Positions 12,001-17,342 of a stretch of DNA of 17,342 bases are shown here, in pieces. This stretch comes from Streptomyces sp. NRRL S-31. GTDB taxonomy: Bacteria > Actinomycetota > Actinomycetes > Streptomycetales > Streptomycetaceae. The notes beneath the pieces were generated by a model. That model saw nothing but the letters and a program-made list of their open reading frames with translations, was not told where the DNA came from and searched no databases. A program made the translations under genes and the position numbers. The stretch's first letter is position 1. Each line of letters starts with the position of its first letter. The stretch is taken from assembly GCF_000718775.1 (NCBI RefSeq), contig NZ_JOCB01000136.1, positions 1 to 17,342 of the forward strand, given 5' to 3'.

Positions 12001-15000
12001 CCGGCATCGACGACTGGCGGCCGTCGGCGGGCTTCAACGCCGTCGGGGTCGCGGTCGCCCCCACCCACGACAACCTCGCGCGCACCAACGGCGGCGAGGC
12101 CCCCTTCAGCCGGGTCACCGGCGCGACCACGAGCGACGCGGTCGGCGAGAGCTACCGGCGTGAGCAGCACCTCAAGGGGCTCGGCCCGGCGACCTGGCGG
12201 GTGGAGGTGACGGTCCGGCTGTCCCTGATCGCCCAGAAGCGCCACGAGGGCCTGTTCGTCACCTACTCGGACCCGCCCGCGGAGAGCCGCCCCGTCACCG
12301 GCCGTGTCGAACTCCAGCTGCACGAAGGCGAACTGGAGCAGTTGCTGCGCCTCTGGGAGCAGACACCCGAGCCCGCGGCCCTCGGCCCGAAGGACTGGGC
12401 CGCACTCGACGCCGCGGTCCGCGCGCCCCTCGACCTCGTCCCCCTGCTCCGCAGGGCCGCCACGGCCCGCGGCGGCACCCTGACCCGGCTGCCGGAGACG
12501 GTACTCCGCGCCGTGCGCGAGGCCAGGGGGCACGGCATCGGCGCGATCGCCTTCACCCTGGACCGCGCCGATCTGGTCCGCATGGCCCACACCGAGGCGC
12601 TGAACTGGGCTGTCGCCACGGTGGAGGCGGACCTGGCGGCGGGACCGGAGACGGGCGAGGGCGCCACCCGGGCGCATCAGGTCCTCAGCCGGTACCGGGC
12701 CCGGCGGGAGGACGGCGCCGCCGGGGCCACCCAGGACGAGCTGTACGCGCTGATCCGCGAGGTGAACGAGGTCCACGACGCGCTCCGCCGGGACACCGGC
12801 CCCGTGGGGCCGGTGAGCCTGCCCGACGCGCTGCGGTACGTGGAGCTGGACTGGGACCACTGGCTGCGCGTCTTCGCCCACGAGGCCGGCGTCCCGGTAC
12901 GGCTGGAGCTCACCGGGGCCGAAGGCCCCTTCCACCGCTGGGCGGAGCCCTCCGGCCGCGTCCACGCCTTCGACCCGCGTCAGGGCGCGGACGTGCCGGA
13001 GCTGACCGTGGAGCGGGCCCGGCGGGCGGGGCTGCTGACGCCCGTGCAGGCCGAAGCCGTCCGCGACGCCGGCCTGGCCCCGGTCGAGCTGGCCCTGACC
13101 TACCGCACCTCGTGGGCGGGCGGCAGGACCTTCGCGGAGGCGGTGTCGCTGGAGGTCGACCGGCGGCTGCGGGAACGTGTCCGCCTGGCCTTCCGTCCGC
13201 TGCCCGGCGAGGGCACCGAGGCGCTGCGGGCCCTGACGGCGGTGCTGCTGGCGGGCGGCCCGGGAGCCCGGGCACTGGTGGAGACCGGCGGCGGCTACGT
13301 GTACGCGGTCAACACCCGGGGCACCGTCCGGTTCTCCGGTCCCGACGGCACCCCGCTGCCGGCGGTCACGCTGGCAGGCACCGCCCGGTCCTTCGAGATC
13401 GACGCCTCGGGCACGCTGCTCGACCGCGAGTCGACCGACGGGGCACCGCCGGTGCGGCAGGCGGACGGCGAAAGGCTCGGCTTCCCGCAACTGCGCCTCG
13501 GCGCCGACCTCTTCGGCTTCCTGCGGCGCTACGGCCCGGAGCACCCCGCGGCGGCCGACGAGCAGGAGGGGCGTACGGCCGACGCGTCCGGGACCACCCG
13601 CACGGGCTGGGTGCCCGTGCTGGACCCGATCGCCGAGGAGCCGGAGCCGGAGCAGGCGGGGGCGCGGGAGGAGGAGCCGGGGCCGGACGAGGCGACCACC
13701 GAGGACGACGGCCCCCGCGACGGGGACCCGGACGACGAGGACCCGGACGGCAACGGCCCCCGCGACGCGGACCCGGACGACGACGGCCCGGACGGTGGCG
13801 GACCCGGAGGCCGGGGACCCGAGGCCGGCGGCCCGCGCGACGGCGACGCACCGGGCGACGCGGACCTCCCGGCGACGCCGGACCCGGACGCGGAGCCGGC
13901 CGGGTCCCCCGGGGCCGCGGCGGCGGACGGCCCGGCGCTCACGCCCCGGGACGGCGGGGACACGGCCGTGGCCCACTCGGCTGCGGAACGCGGTGCGGGC
14001 GCGCGTACGGCCGGCGAGCGTGCGGCCGACGGGTTCACGGCCGGGGAGGACACGGCAGGACAGGGTGCGGTCGGCGTGTCCACGGTCGTGGCGGATGCTG
14101 CCGCGCAGGGCCCGGCCGGCGAGCGTGCGGCCGGCGTGTCCACCGCTGCGGAGGACACGGCAGGACAGGGTGCGGTCGGCGTGTCCACCGTCGCGGAGGA
14201 CACGTCGGCCGACCGGAAGGCGGGCTCCACGGCCGCACGGCGCGGTCGCCGACGCCCCGCCCCGCTGACCCTGCGGATCGACGGCACGGCGCGTTCGGGG
14301 CGCACCGATGCCTACACAGTGAAGGCCAGGGGAGAGGCCGAGGGTGTCTTCGCACGGGTCGGCCGACTCCGGCTGTCGCAGGACCCGGACGCCGGCACGT
14401 CCCCCGCCGGGGTCACCGCGCCGCACTCCGCCGGCCCCGAGCGCCGCCTGGTCACCCTGGAACAGGGAATCGTCACCGATGGCCACCCCACCCTGCTGGT
14501 CTCCGAGGACGGCACCCTGGCCGTCAGCGACGCGGACGAGGCCCGGGAGGCGTTCGTGACCCGCGAGGTCTTCGACCGCTCCTCCGCCGCGCTGCGCGCC
14601 GTCGGCAGCGAAACCGCCCTCGTGCTCGACGCGCACGTCTCGCTCAGGCTGGACCACAACGGAGTCGAACGTACCCTGTTCCGCGTACGCCCCCAGTCCG
14701 GTTCCCTGCGCACCGACGTGTGCCGCGACCTGGCCACGCACCTGCTCGGCGGCACGCCCGACCACCTGGTGTTCCGGGACCGGTCCGACGGCATCGCGCT
14801 CGGTCCGATGAACGCGGCCGACGGCCTGAAGGTGAGCGGCGTGCACCGGCTGGCCTCCGCCGTGGCCGACGTCGCCGACGGCGGCCGCCTCACGGCCCGC
14901 ACACCCGGCGCGTCCTGGGCCGCGGAGAAGGCGTCCGGCGCCACCGGCTCCGCGGTGCCGCCGACCCCGCTGTCCGGTGCGCGCTACGGCGCCTACCTCG

Positions 15001-17342
15001 GGGCCGCCGCCGGACGTACGGCGGAGCACGGCGTACTGGGCGAAGCCGCCGCGGCCGTCGGCATCAACGGCCATGCCTGGGCCCGGGTCGGCGAGGCCTA
15101 CCTGACCCAGTCCATCGGCTCGCGCGACGAACACGGCGGCTTCGTCCTCCAGGACCACGCCGAGGCCTACCACCCCGTCGAGAACCCCTTCGGCTACCAC
15201 TACGCCACCGTCGTCCTCGCCAGTGAGGACCGCCACTCGGCGGTCACCCTGGAGAACTACGCGCGCGCCGGGAGCAGGCGGCGCCTGCTCACCGAGGCCG
15301 TGCACCGCAACCTGGACCTCCACAACACCGTCGAGCTGCGGGACATGGTGAAGCAGTACGAGCAGGAGGCGGATGCGCTGCCCGACGGACCGGACCGCGT
15401 CCGGGCCGAGGCTCACCGCCGGGCCGCGCACGCCCTGGTCGAACTGCACGAGGCCGGTTACCGTACCCCCGCCCAGGGAGACGTGCCGGCCGCCGAGGAG
15501 CCGGACCGCGCCGCCCAGGACGCCCGCGACCGTGCCTTCGGCGCCGCCCTGCGCGCGCTGGACGCCCTCTCCGCCACGCTGGGAACGCCCCGCGCGAAGG
15601 ACCTGTGGCACATGCGGTTCGTCAGCCGGGACCGGACGTTCCACGACGCCATGGCGGGGATGCGCCCGCAGGACCGGCCCGGCATCGTGGTCAACCCGCT
15701 GACCGCGGTCGTCGTCGGCGCCCACCGGGCTCCGGCGCAACCCTCCACGCGCTTCACCTTCGCCGAGGGCCGGGCGCAACTTCCGGAGGGTGAGGACATG
15801 ATGCGGCTGCGCCACCTCGCCCGCCAGGTGGCCCGGGTCGGCCTGTGGAACCACGCCAACCGCCTGCCCCTGCCGTCCGTCACCGTGTCGGCCGGCGGCA
15901 ACGGCTACCGCGAGCGGTTCGCCCTCACCCCCGGCCGGGCCGGCCACGCCCACAAGACCGCGCACCACCGTCTCGACTGGCTGGAGTCGACGTTCCGCGC
16001 CACGCTGGCCGAGCAGCTCCACGAGCTGACGGGCGATCCGCGACGGCGGTCCGGCGGACCGAGTGCACAGGACTTCCCCGTACGAACCCGCAACCGTGGC
16101 CGGGACCTGCCGCCGGGCACGGTGGTCTCCGCGCAGACACCCGCGTCCGTCCTGCGCCGACAGGCGTCGTTCGACGTCGACATGCACCCGGCGGACGAGC
16201 AGCACACGGCGCCGACGCCCGCCGACACCCTCCATTACCTGGCCCTCGGTTCCCCCGCCGTGGTGTCGCTGCTGGAACCGTCGACGGCGAGCCCGGCCGT
16301 GGCGGCCGGGGGGACCGGCGGGCCGTCCACCGAGTCCGGGCAGAGCCCCGTCGGCGGCCTGGACCTCACGGCCCTGCTTCACACCGCGGGGCTGGAGCCG
16401 TCGCCGGCGGGCGAACACGCGCAGCCGCCGCCGTCGCCCACAGTCGACACCTCCCCGCGCCGGCCGCTCGCCTTCGGCGCCCCCGAACCCGGTCCGGCCG
16501 GTGCACAGGAGGAATCGAGTGCGCCGGGCTCCGCCCCACCGGACTTCTACACGTCCCACCAGCCGGGCTCGGCCGGCACCCGCCTCGCCGGACTCGTCGT
16601 CATCCCCGAGGAGGTCACCCGGCCCGTCGCCGCACGCGGTGAACTGCTGCGGCTGCTCGAACTCGTCCTGCGCACGCCGGAAGCGGTCCAGCGCGTCCTC
16701 GCGGCGGAGGACGACCGGGCGGACACGTCACCCTGGCACATTCTGGTACTGCCCCGCGGGGTCCGTCCGACCGACGTACCCGGGTACGCCGACCTGCACG
16801 ACCTGCACGAGACGTCCGGCCGCCCACGTCCGGTCGGCGAAGCGCGCGCGCTGACCGACCCCGTACGGCGCGTGGTGGTGGTGCCGGAGGAGAACCTGAC
16901 CGGCGAGGACCCCGCGACCGACGGGGCCGTGGCGCAGCCGGACGGCTTCTCCGAGGTCCTGCACGAGCTGTTCCACCTGGCGTGGCACCGCCTGCTGACG
17001 GAGACGGACCGGCGCGCGGTGATCGAGGCGTACAGGAAGAAACTGATCGCCGAGCCGGTGGAGGACGCGCCGGGGCAGTGGCCGGACGGCCCGCTCCGCG
17101 CCCCCGGCGGCGAGTCGGCCGTCAACTACTCCGCCACCAGCGCCGAGGAGTACTTCGCCCAGACCGGCAACGCCTACCTCGGCGCCAACCACGGCCACGA
17201 TCCGTACACGGGACAGCCCCGCAACAACGGTGCCGCGTGGGTGCGGGCGAACGAACCCGAGTCCGTCGTCGCCCTGCTCGAGGGCATCCTCGGCGACCGG
17301 GACCCGGGGACCCTCCCGCCCGCCAACCCCCGGGCCGCCACC
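1..17342 (+). CDS. Giant multidomain polymorphic-toxin-like protein with C-terminal lethal-factor-type metallopeptidase (partial at both ends)
   Basis: One frame (codons starting at base 3, 6, 9 and so on) stays open for 5,780 codons to the last base; bases 1-2 complete an upstream codon. I see no start with a ribosome binding site and no stop, so both ends lie outside. The translation has coherent protein character throughout: amphipathic helices, alternating-hydrophobic strands, Gly-rich turns, Pro/Glu/Asp-rich linkers. Domains in order: helical domain (95-460), about twelve beta-rich modules (536-4122), helical/mixed segment (4123-4518), acidic repeat linker, single-Cys domain (4752-5100), helical segment, possible OmpA-like fold (5246-5398), Pro-rich linker, lethal-factor-like zinc peptidase (5521-5770). 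I count one Cys (C4907) and no TTA codon. A modular PKS or NRPS is excluded: ketosynthases need an active-site Cys, and no carrier-protein or adenylation motifs appear. Length and architecture resemble giant Streptomyces 'lonely Cys domain' or WXG100-like-domain proteins (recalled family knowledge). Toxin function is inferred, and the substrate and secretion route are unknown. Confidence 0.96.
285..1382 (+). other. N-proximal all-helical domain with GHHTMHE signature
   Basis: Residues about 95-460 read as successive amphipathic helices with few Gly or Pro. The most distinctive part is STGLSGNTWNLL (843-878), then a hydrophobic helix ending in VGVGHHTMHEVM (966-1001), and a later GLFPDEHARL (1122-1151). 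From memory, similar 'S-G-S/N-T, then H-H/S-x-x-H/Y-E, then FPxE' helical segments occur in other giant Streptomyces proteins, but I cannot name a Pfam family. Residues H324, H325, H328 and E329 are clustered and could bind metal or simply pack the helix; the order is not HExxH. No catalytic role can be assigned. Confidence 0.5.
1383..1607 (+). other. Disordered Gly/Pro/Asp/Glu linker
   Basis: Residues 461-535 are rich in Gly, Pro, Ala, Thr and acidic residues, with no predicted strand or helix pattern. They separate the helical domain from the first beta-rich module. No exact repeat is visible. Confidence 0.7.
1608..2264 (+). other. Beta-rich module 0
   Basis: Residues 536-754. Helical lead-in from APWYARHGML, then a variable core, then the closing strand FDADVVFRVYVDG (2157-2195) and LVADFP (2232-2249). 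This 'alternating-hydrophobic strand followed by a short hydrophobic-Pro strand' ending recurs in most following modules. The core includes an unusually hydrophobic Ala/Val/Thr/Leu run (about 1983-2063) which I read as beta-sheet rather than a membrane segment. Confidence 0.45.
2343..3083 (+). other. Beta-rich module 1
   Basis: Residues 781-1027. It starts with a helical portion (LHRPVVHALDM onwards) containing two amphipathic helices. A Gly/Ser-rich strand block follows, GVGSAFVSGRSGESSVSV (2649-2702). The closing strand pair is RYRAGLSVLVELSSRS (2886-2933) and VEVTADLGVPWW (2964-2999). A short Pro-rich linker (2265-2342) precedes it. Function unknown; structural by analogy with its neighbours. 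Confidence 0.5.
3219..3881 (+). other. Beta-rich module 2
   Basis: Residues 1073-1293. This is one of the clearest copies: helices (EHVVDSLRAAARDLARR and following), then a Gly-rich strand block starting ARGSLGGVTRISLAGG, then VIRVGYDVFLGARGH, and the hallmark closing strand AHVLVPHQVVPR (3843-3878). A Pro/Ala-rich linker (3084-3218) separates it from module 1. Confidence 0.55.
3954..4703 (+). other. Beta-rich module 3
   Basis: Residues 1318-1567. Helical start (GVYPTFLDAPVLRETVAGL), a short alpha/beta part with GEYVALRLELTPLRPRL, then IEHYAKSAVRHTSVRG, an extended Gly/Ser segment, GGWRIELVRSRG, and the closing strand DHLTLIVPERRI (4650-4685). It fits the same scheme as module 2. Confidence 0.5.
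4737..5582 (+). other. Beta-rich module 4
   Basis: Residues 1579-1860. It begins with helices (HAEVLQGDQVARTVVERL). A hydrophobic strand RRVVWVRVRVEEVLP follows, then a Gly-rich block (GGYATGVGGVITGRGG), then HPLRYRVEVGVTHQS (5364-5408). A helical insertion comes before the closing strand GTVRLLVPRYLTEE (5541-5582). Confidence 0.5.
5676..6362 (+). other. Beta-rich module 5 with charged insertion
   Basis: Residues 1892-2120. It has a short helical start and strands around ITVDGRTVRARLVATGVEF. A highly charged, probably flexible stretch (about 5991-6215) replaces the usual Gly-rich strands. It closes with YRHVTLDVDVHLRG (6222-6263) and GTLVVSVPRGVTG (6270-6308). It is the last module of the first block. 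Confidence 0.45.
6363..7283 (+). other. Long Ala/Pro/Glu/Thr-rich inter-block linker
   Basis: Residues 2121-2427, about 300 residues of low complexity. The first half is dominated by Ala, Val, Asp and Thr with loosely repeated SDAV/ATET-type words. The second half is Pro/Glu/Thr-rich and holds the GTPEP repeats. No globular signature and no cysteine are present. It separates modules 0-5 from modules 6-11 and probably acts as a flexible or wall-spanning spacer (inference). Confidence 0.75.
7041..7115 (+). repeat. Five tandem 15-bp units encoding (G/V)T(S/P)EP
   Basis: Five in-frame units: ggcacctcggaaccg, three identical ggcaccccggaaccg, then gtcaccccggaaccg, giving residues 2347-2371. Near-identity at DNA level suggests recent slippage or recombination expansion inside the linker. 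Confidence 0.95.
7284..8084 (+). other. Beta-rich module 6
   Basis: Residues 2428-2694. It opens the second block. A helical start (MPEVVRAVEELAARRG) and strands GVELRIRLETADPLLVP come first, then a loop. Next are FRVNGAASFGIGVGRIGLGV (7794-7853) and a second strand, VALRATWRIALRTG. The closing strand is DRLLVQVPQYYLEP (8040-8078), which matches the scheme well. Confidence 0.55.
8085..8775 (+). other. Beta-rich module 7
   Basis: Residues 2695-2925. Helices around DELVQKLWDLEAHLEEAAG are followed by ATVLVRSERSGVPVLVGAV, a strand block ISLELARAYSTSVALGVG, the strand TAVVSVAGRG, and the closing strand GHLRVPVADAFRHGLP (8721-8768). It directly abuts module 6. A Thr/Ala/Ser/Gly-rich linker (8776-8909) follows. 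Confidence 0.5.
8910..9770 (+). other. Beta-rich module 8
   Basis: Residues 2970-3256. Helical start (KDTARALHDLVYEAARG and NQRILAKFLN), strand pair LLLELVVPTSSLGVITG and TRVLSVLIKARP, then TSFSAGLRGTDGVLRSGGFG and GMLQSGVAQSRN. After a Trp/Pro loop it closes with QQATVLLYPVGRP (9708-9746). Confidence 0.5.
9777..10796 (+). other. Beta-rich module 9 with helical extension
   Basis: Residues 3259-3598. The Gly/Ser strands GNIALGLTQANNEQS and GGVVSGSASVQGGLDAAWG are followed by ATYALDVLRQES and the closing EVVYGVPEWVALSAYG. An additional helical stretch (about 10455-10740, including ELADLLWDMHRAGELP) precedes a Pro-rich break. The extension makes this the longest module. Confidence 0.45.
10797..11654 (+). 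other. Beta-rich module 10
   Basis: Residues 3599-3884. Helical start (TPLAVVTELVNRV), strand pair DGMTLYFPTTG and LGLEIVGLTLRAVTG, a Gly-rich block DATVSVSARFGGGDGDG, then TWRADARFELHVTADVLRM, and the closing strand RGTIALQVPNAVATFRP. It follows the common scheme closely. Confidence 0.55.
11655..12370 (+). other. Beta-rich module 11
   Basis: Residues 3885-4123. It has a helical start (SLEEIRPAADALWKRLFG) and strands RADLSLRLHGFSQLRVLG and FNAVGVAVAP. TWRVEVTVRLSLIAQKR leads to the closing GRVELQLHEGELEQLLRL, in which the usual Val-Pro is lost. It is the last recognisable copy of the array. Confidence 0.5.
12371..13556 (+). other. Helical/mixed segment of unknown function
   Basis: Residues about 4124-4518. 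Several long amphipathic helices (DLVRMAHTEALNWAVATVEADL; ELYALIREVNEVHDALRR) are followed by a mixed part with DWDHWLRVFAHEAGVPVRLEL (12849-12911) and a beta-rich tail with GGGYVYAVNTRGTVRFSG (13287-13340). It lacks the closing strand of the preceding modules. I do not recognise a family. It could be a scaffold between the array and the protease, or a cryptic domain of its own. Confidence 0.4.
13710..13799 (+). repeat. Two 45-bp tandem units, GPRDxDPDDxxPDGx
   Basis: Residues 4570-4584 (GPRDGDPDDEDPDGN) and 4585-4599 (GPRDADPDDDGPDGG) are adjacent in-frame copies. A partial GPRDGD follows in the same linker. The acidic Asp clusters resemble calcium-binding repeat words, but the spacing does not match a known Ca-binding repeat. 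Confidence 0.85.
14008..14217 (+). repeat. Two 105-bp imperfect tandem units
   Basis: Two anchors recur exactly 105 bases apart. A 21-base anchor lies at 14008-14028 and 14113-14133, encoding AGERAA. A 38-base anchor lies at 14046-14083 and 14151-14188, encoding EDTAGQGAVGVST. The unit is 35 codons and in frame, so expansion would not break the gene. The high DNA identity of the anchors suggests recent duplication. Confidence 0.9.
14256..15302 (+). other. Single-cysteine domain, candidate papain-like autoprocessing protease ('lonely Cys' type)
   Basis: Residues about 4752-5100. The only Cys I find in 5,780 residues is C4907 in LRTDVCRDLATHLLGG (14706-14753), at the predicted N-terminus of a helix. 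Downstream are NPFGYHYATVVLAS (15183-15224), with H5066 at a strand, and VTLENYAR (15243-15266), with E5084/N5085. The order Cys, His, Asn with gaps of 159 and 19 resembles papain (C25, H159, N175: gaps 134 and 16). NCBI annotation uses the name 'lonely Cys domain' for such regions in giant Streptomyces proteins (recalled, not searched). Activity is inference. A role in self-cleavage to release the C-terminal effector would parallel the cysteine protease domains of large clostridial toxins and MARTX. The Cys could instead have a lipidation or thioester role. Confidence 0.68.
15303..15735 (+). other. Helical connector with conserved-looking WHMRF...NPLT strand
   Basis: Residues 5101-5245. Charged helices (ELRDMVKQYEQEADAL; RAEAHRRAAHALVELHEAG; FGAALRALDALSATLG) precede DLWHMRFVSRDRTFHDAM (15600-15653) and GIVVNPLTAVVVGAH (15681-15725). 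From memory the latter two blocks accompany the single-Cys domain in related giants, so they may belong to the same folding unit. No catalytic residues are identified. Confidence 0.45.
15738..16196 (+). other. Possible OmpA-like fold
   Basis: Residues about 5246-5398. The pattern is TRFTFAEGRAQLPEGEDM, then a helix LRHLARQVARVG, then LPSVTVSAGGNG, a second helix RLDWLESTFRATLAEQL, and a final strand RRQASFDVDM (16155-16184). This is the order and spacing of strand-helix-strand-helix-strand seen in OmpA/MotB C-terminal domains, including the terminal 'RRVxIxI'-like strand. The canonical peptidoglycan-binding Asp and Arg pair of OmpA is not clear, so diaminopimelate binding cannot be claimed. 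The assignment rests on pattern only. Confidence 0.4.
16197..16562 (+). other. Pro/Ser/Gly-rich linker before the effector
   Basis: Residues 5399-5520, low complexity, with one short helical patch (VGGLDLTALLHTAGLEPSP, 16353-16409). It separates the protease/OmpA-like part from the metallopeptidase. A self-cleavage site of the single-Cys domain could plausibly lie here, but no site can be read from the sequence. Confidence 0.65.
16563..17312 (+). other. Anthrax lethal factor-like (ATLF, M34-type) zinc metallopeptidase effector domain
   Basis: Residues 5521-5770. Before the active site is RRVVVVPEENLTG (16866-16904), the strand and EEN turn typical of this superfamily. The zinc motif is HELFH (16962-16976): H5654 and H5658 as ligands, E5655 as catalytic base. 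Downstream YSATSAEEYFAQ (17127-17162) aligns with the lethal factor segment around Y728 and E735: here Y5709 and E5716, the same seven-residue separation, followed by aromatic, Phe, Ala in both. So all five key positions (two His, catalytic Glu, third-ligand Glu, Tyr) are present and the domain should be active. A helix, NEPESVVALLEGIL, ends the domain. Lethal factor cleaves MAP kinase kinases; the substrate here is unknown and should not be assumed to be the same. The C-terminus of the protein is not reached. Confidence 0.87.

Larger units (their letters stand above)
13557..14255 (+). other. Acidic Asp/Gly/Pro- then Ala/Gly/Thr-rich repeat linker
   Basis: Residues 4519-4751. The first half is strongly acidic (repeated DPDD, EEEP and GPRD words). 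The second half is Ala/Gly/Thr/Val-rich. It contains two separate tandem repeats, listed individually. No globular fold is expected. Its place just before the single-cysteine domain would keep that domain and the effector flexible relative to the module array (inference). Confidence 0.75.

Noticed and set aside
12879..12893. HEAGV as a second zinc peptidase motif
   Set aside because: The second His of HExxH is absent (the residue is Val), so no zinc site is supported.
13112..15226. Another long + strand open frame (704 codons)
   Set aside because: Arg/Gly-rich shadow over the acidic linker and the single-Cys domain. The main frame carries the recognisable motifs.
4932..16559. Antisense gene of 3,875 codons
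   Set aside because: In-register antisense shadow caused by rare TCA/TTA/CTA usage. Its composition is Gly/Arg/Val/Gln-rich without domains.
1..17342. Modular polyketide synthase or nonribosomal peptide synthetase
   Set aside because: No ketosynthase Cys motif (only one Cys in the whole frame), no acyltransferase GHSxG, and no carrier-protein or adenylation motifs were seen.

Overview
The window is one uninterrupted protein-coding frame. Reading the + strand in the frame whose codons begin at positions divisible by 3, I translated all 5,780 codons from position 3 to 17342 and met no stop. Neither a start nor a stop that I can defend lies inside, so this is an internal or C-terminal slice of a giant protein of more than 5,780 residues. 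Residue numbers below are window numbers (residue n starts at base 3n). Very high G+C, an almost exclusively G/C third codon position, and the lack of TTA codons point to a Streptomyces-like actinomycete.

Layout from N to C: an all-helical domain with a GHHTMHE signature (about residues 95-460); a disordered linker; about twelve divergent beta-rich modules of 200-340 residues in two blocks, separated by an Ala/Pro/Glu/Thr-rich linker that contains five GTPEP-type repeats; a helical/mixed segment of unknown function (about 4123-4518); an acidic, repeat-bearing linker; a domain carrying the only cysteine I find in the whole frame (C4907), with a papain-like order of candidate catalytic residues; a helical segment; a possible OmpA-like fold; another Pro-rich linker; and a C-terminal zinc metallopeptidase domain of the anthrax lethal factor type (HELFH, then a Tyr and a Glu with the same spacing as in lethal factor).

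The architecture resembles the giant actinobacterial polymorphic-toxin or 'lonely Cys domain' proteins known from database annotation (recalled from memory, not searched). My working model, which is inference, is an exported giant protein. In it the module array serves as a stalk, translocation or adhesion structure, the cysteine domain is a candidate autoprocessing protease, and the C-terminal metallopeptidase is the effector. No second gene, RNA gene, promoter, terminator, CRISPR array or mobile element is visible. There is no intergenic DNA in the window.
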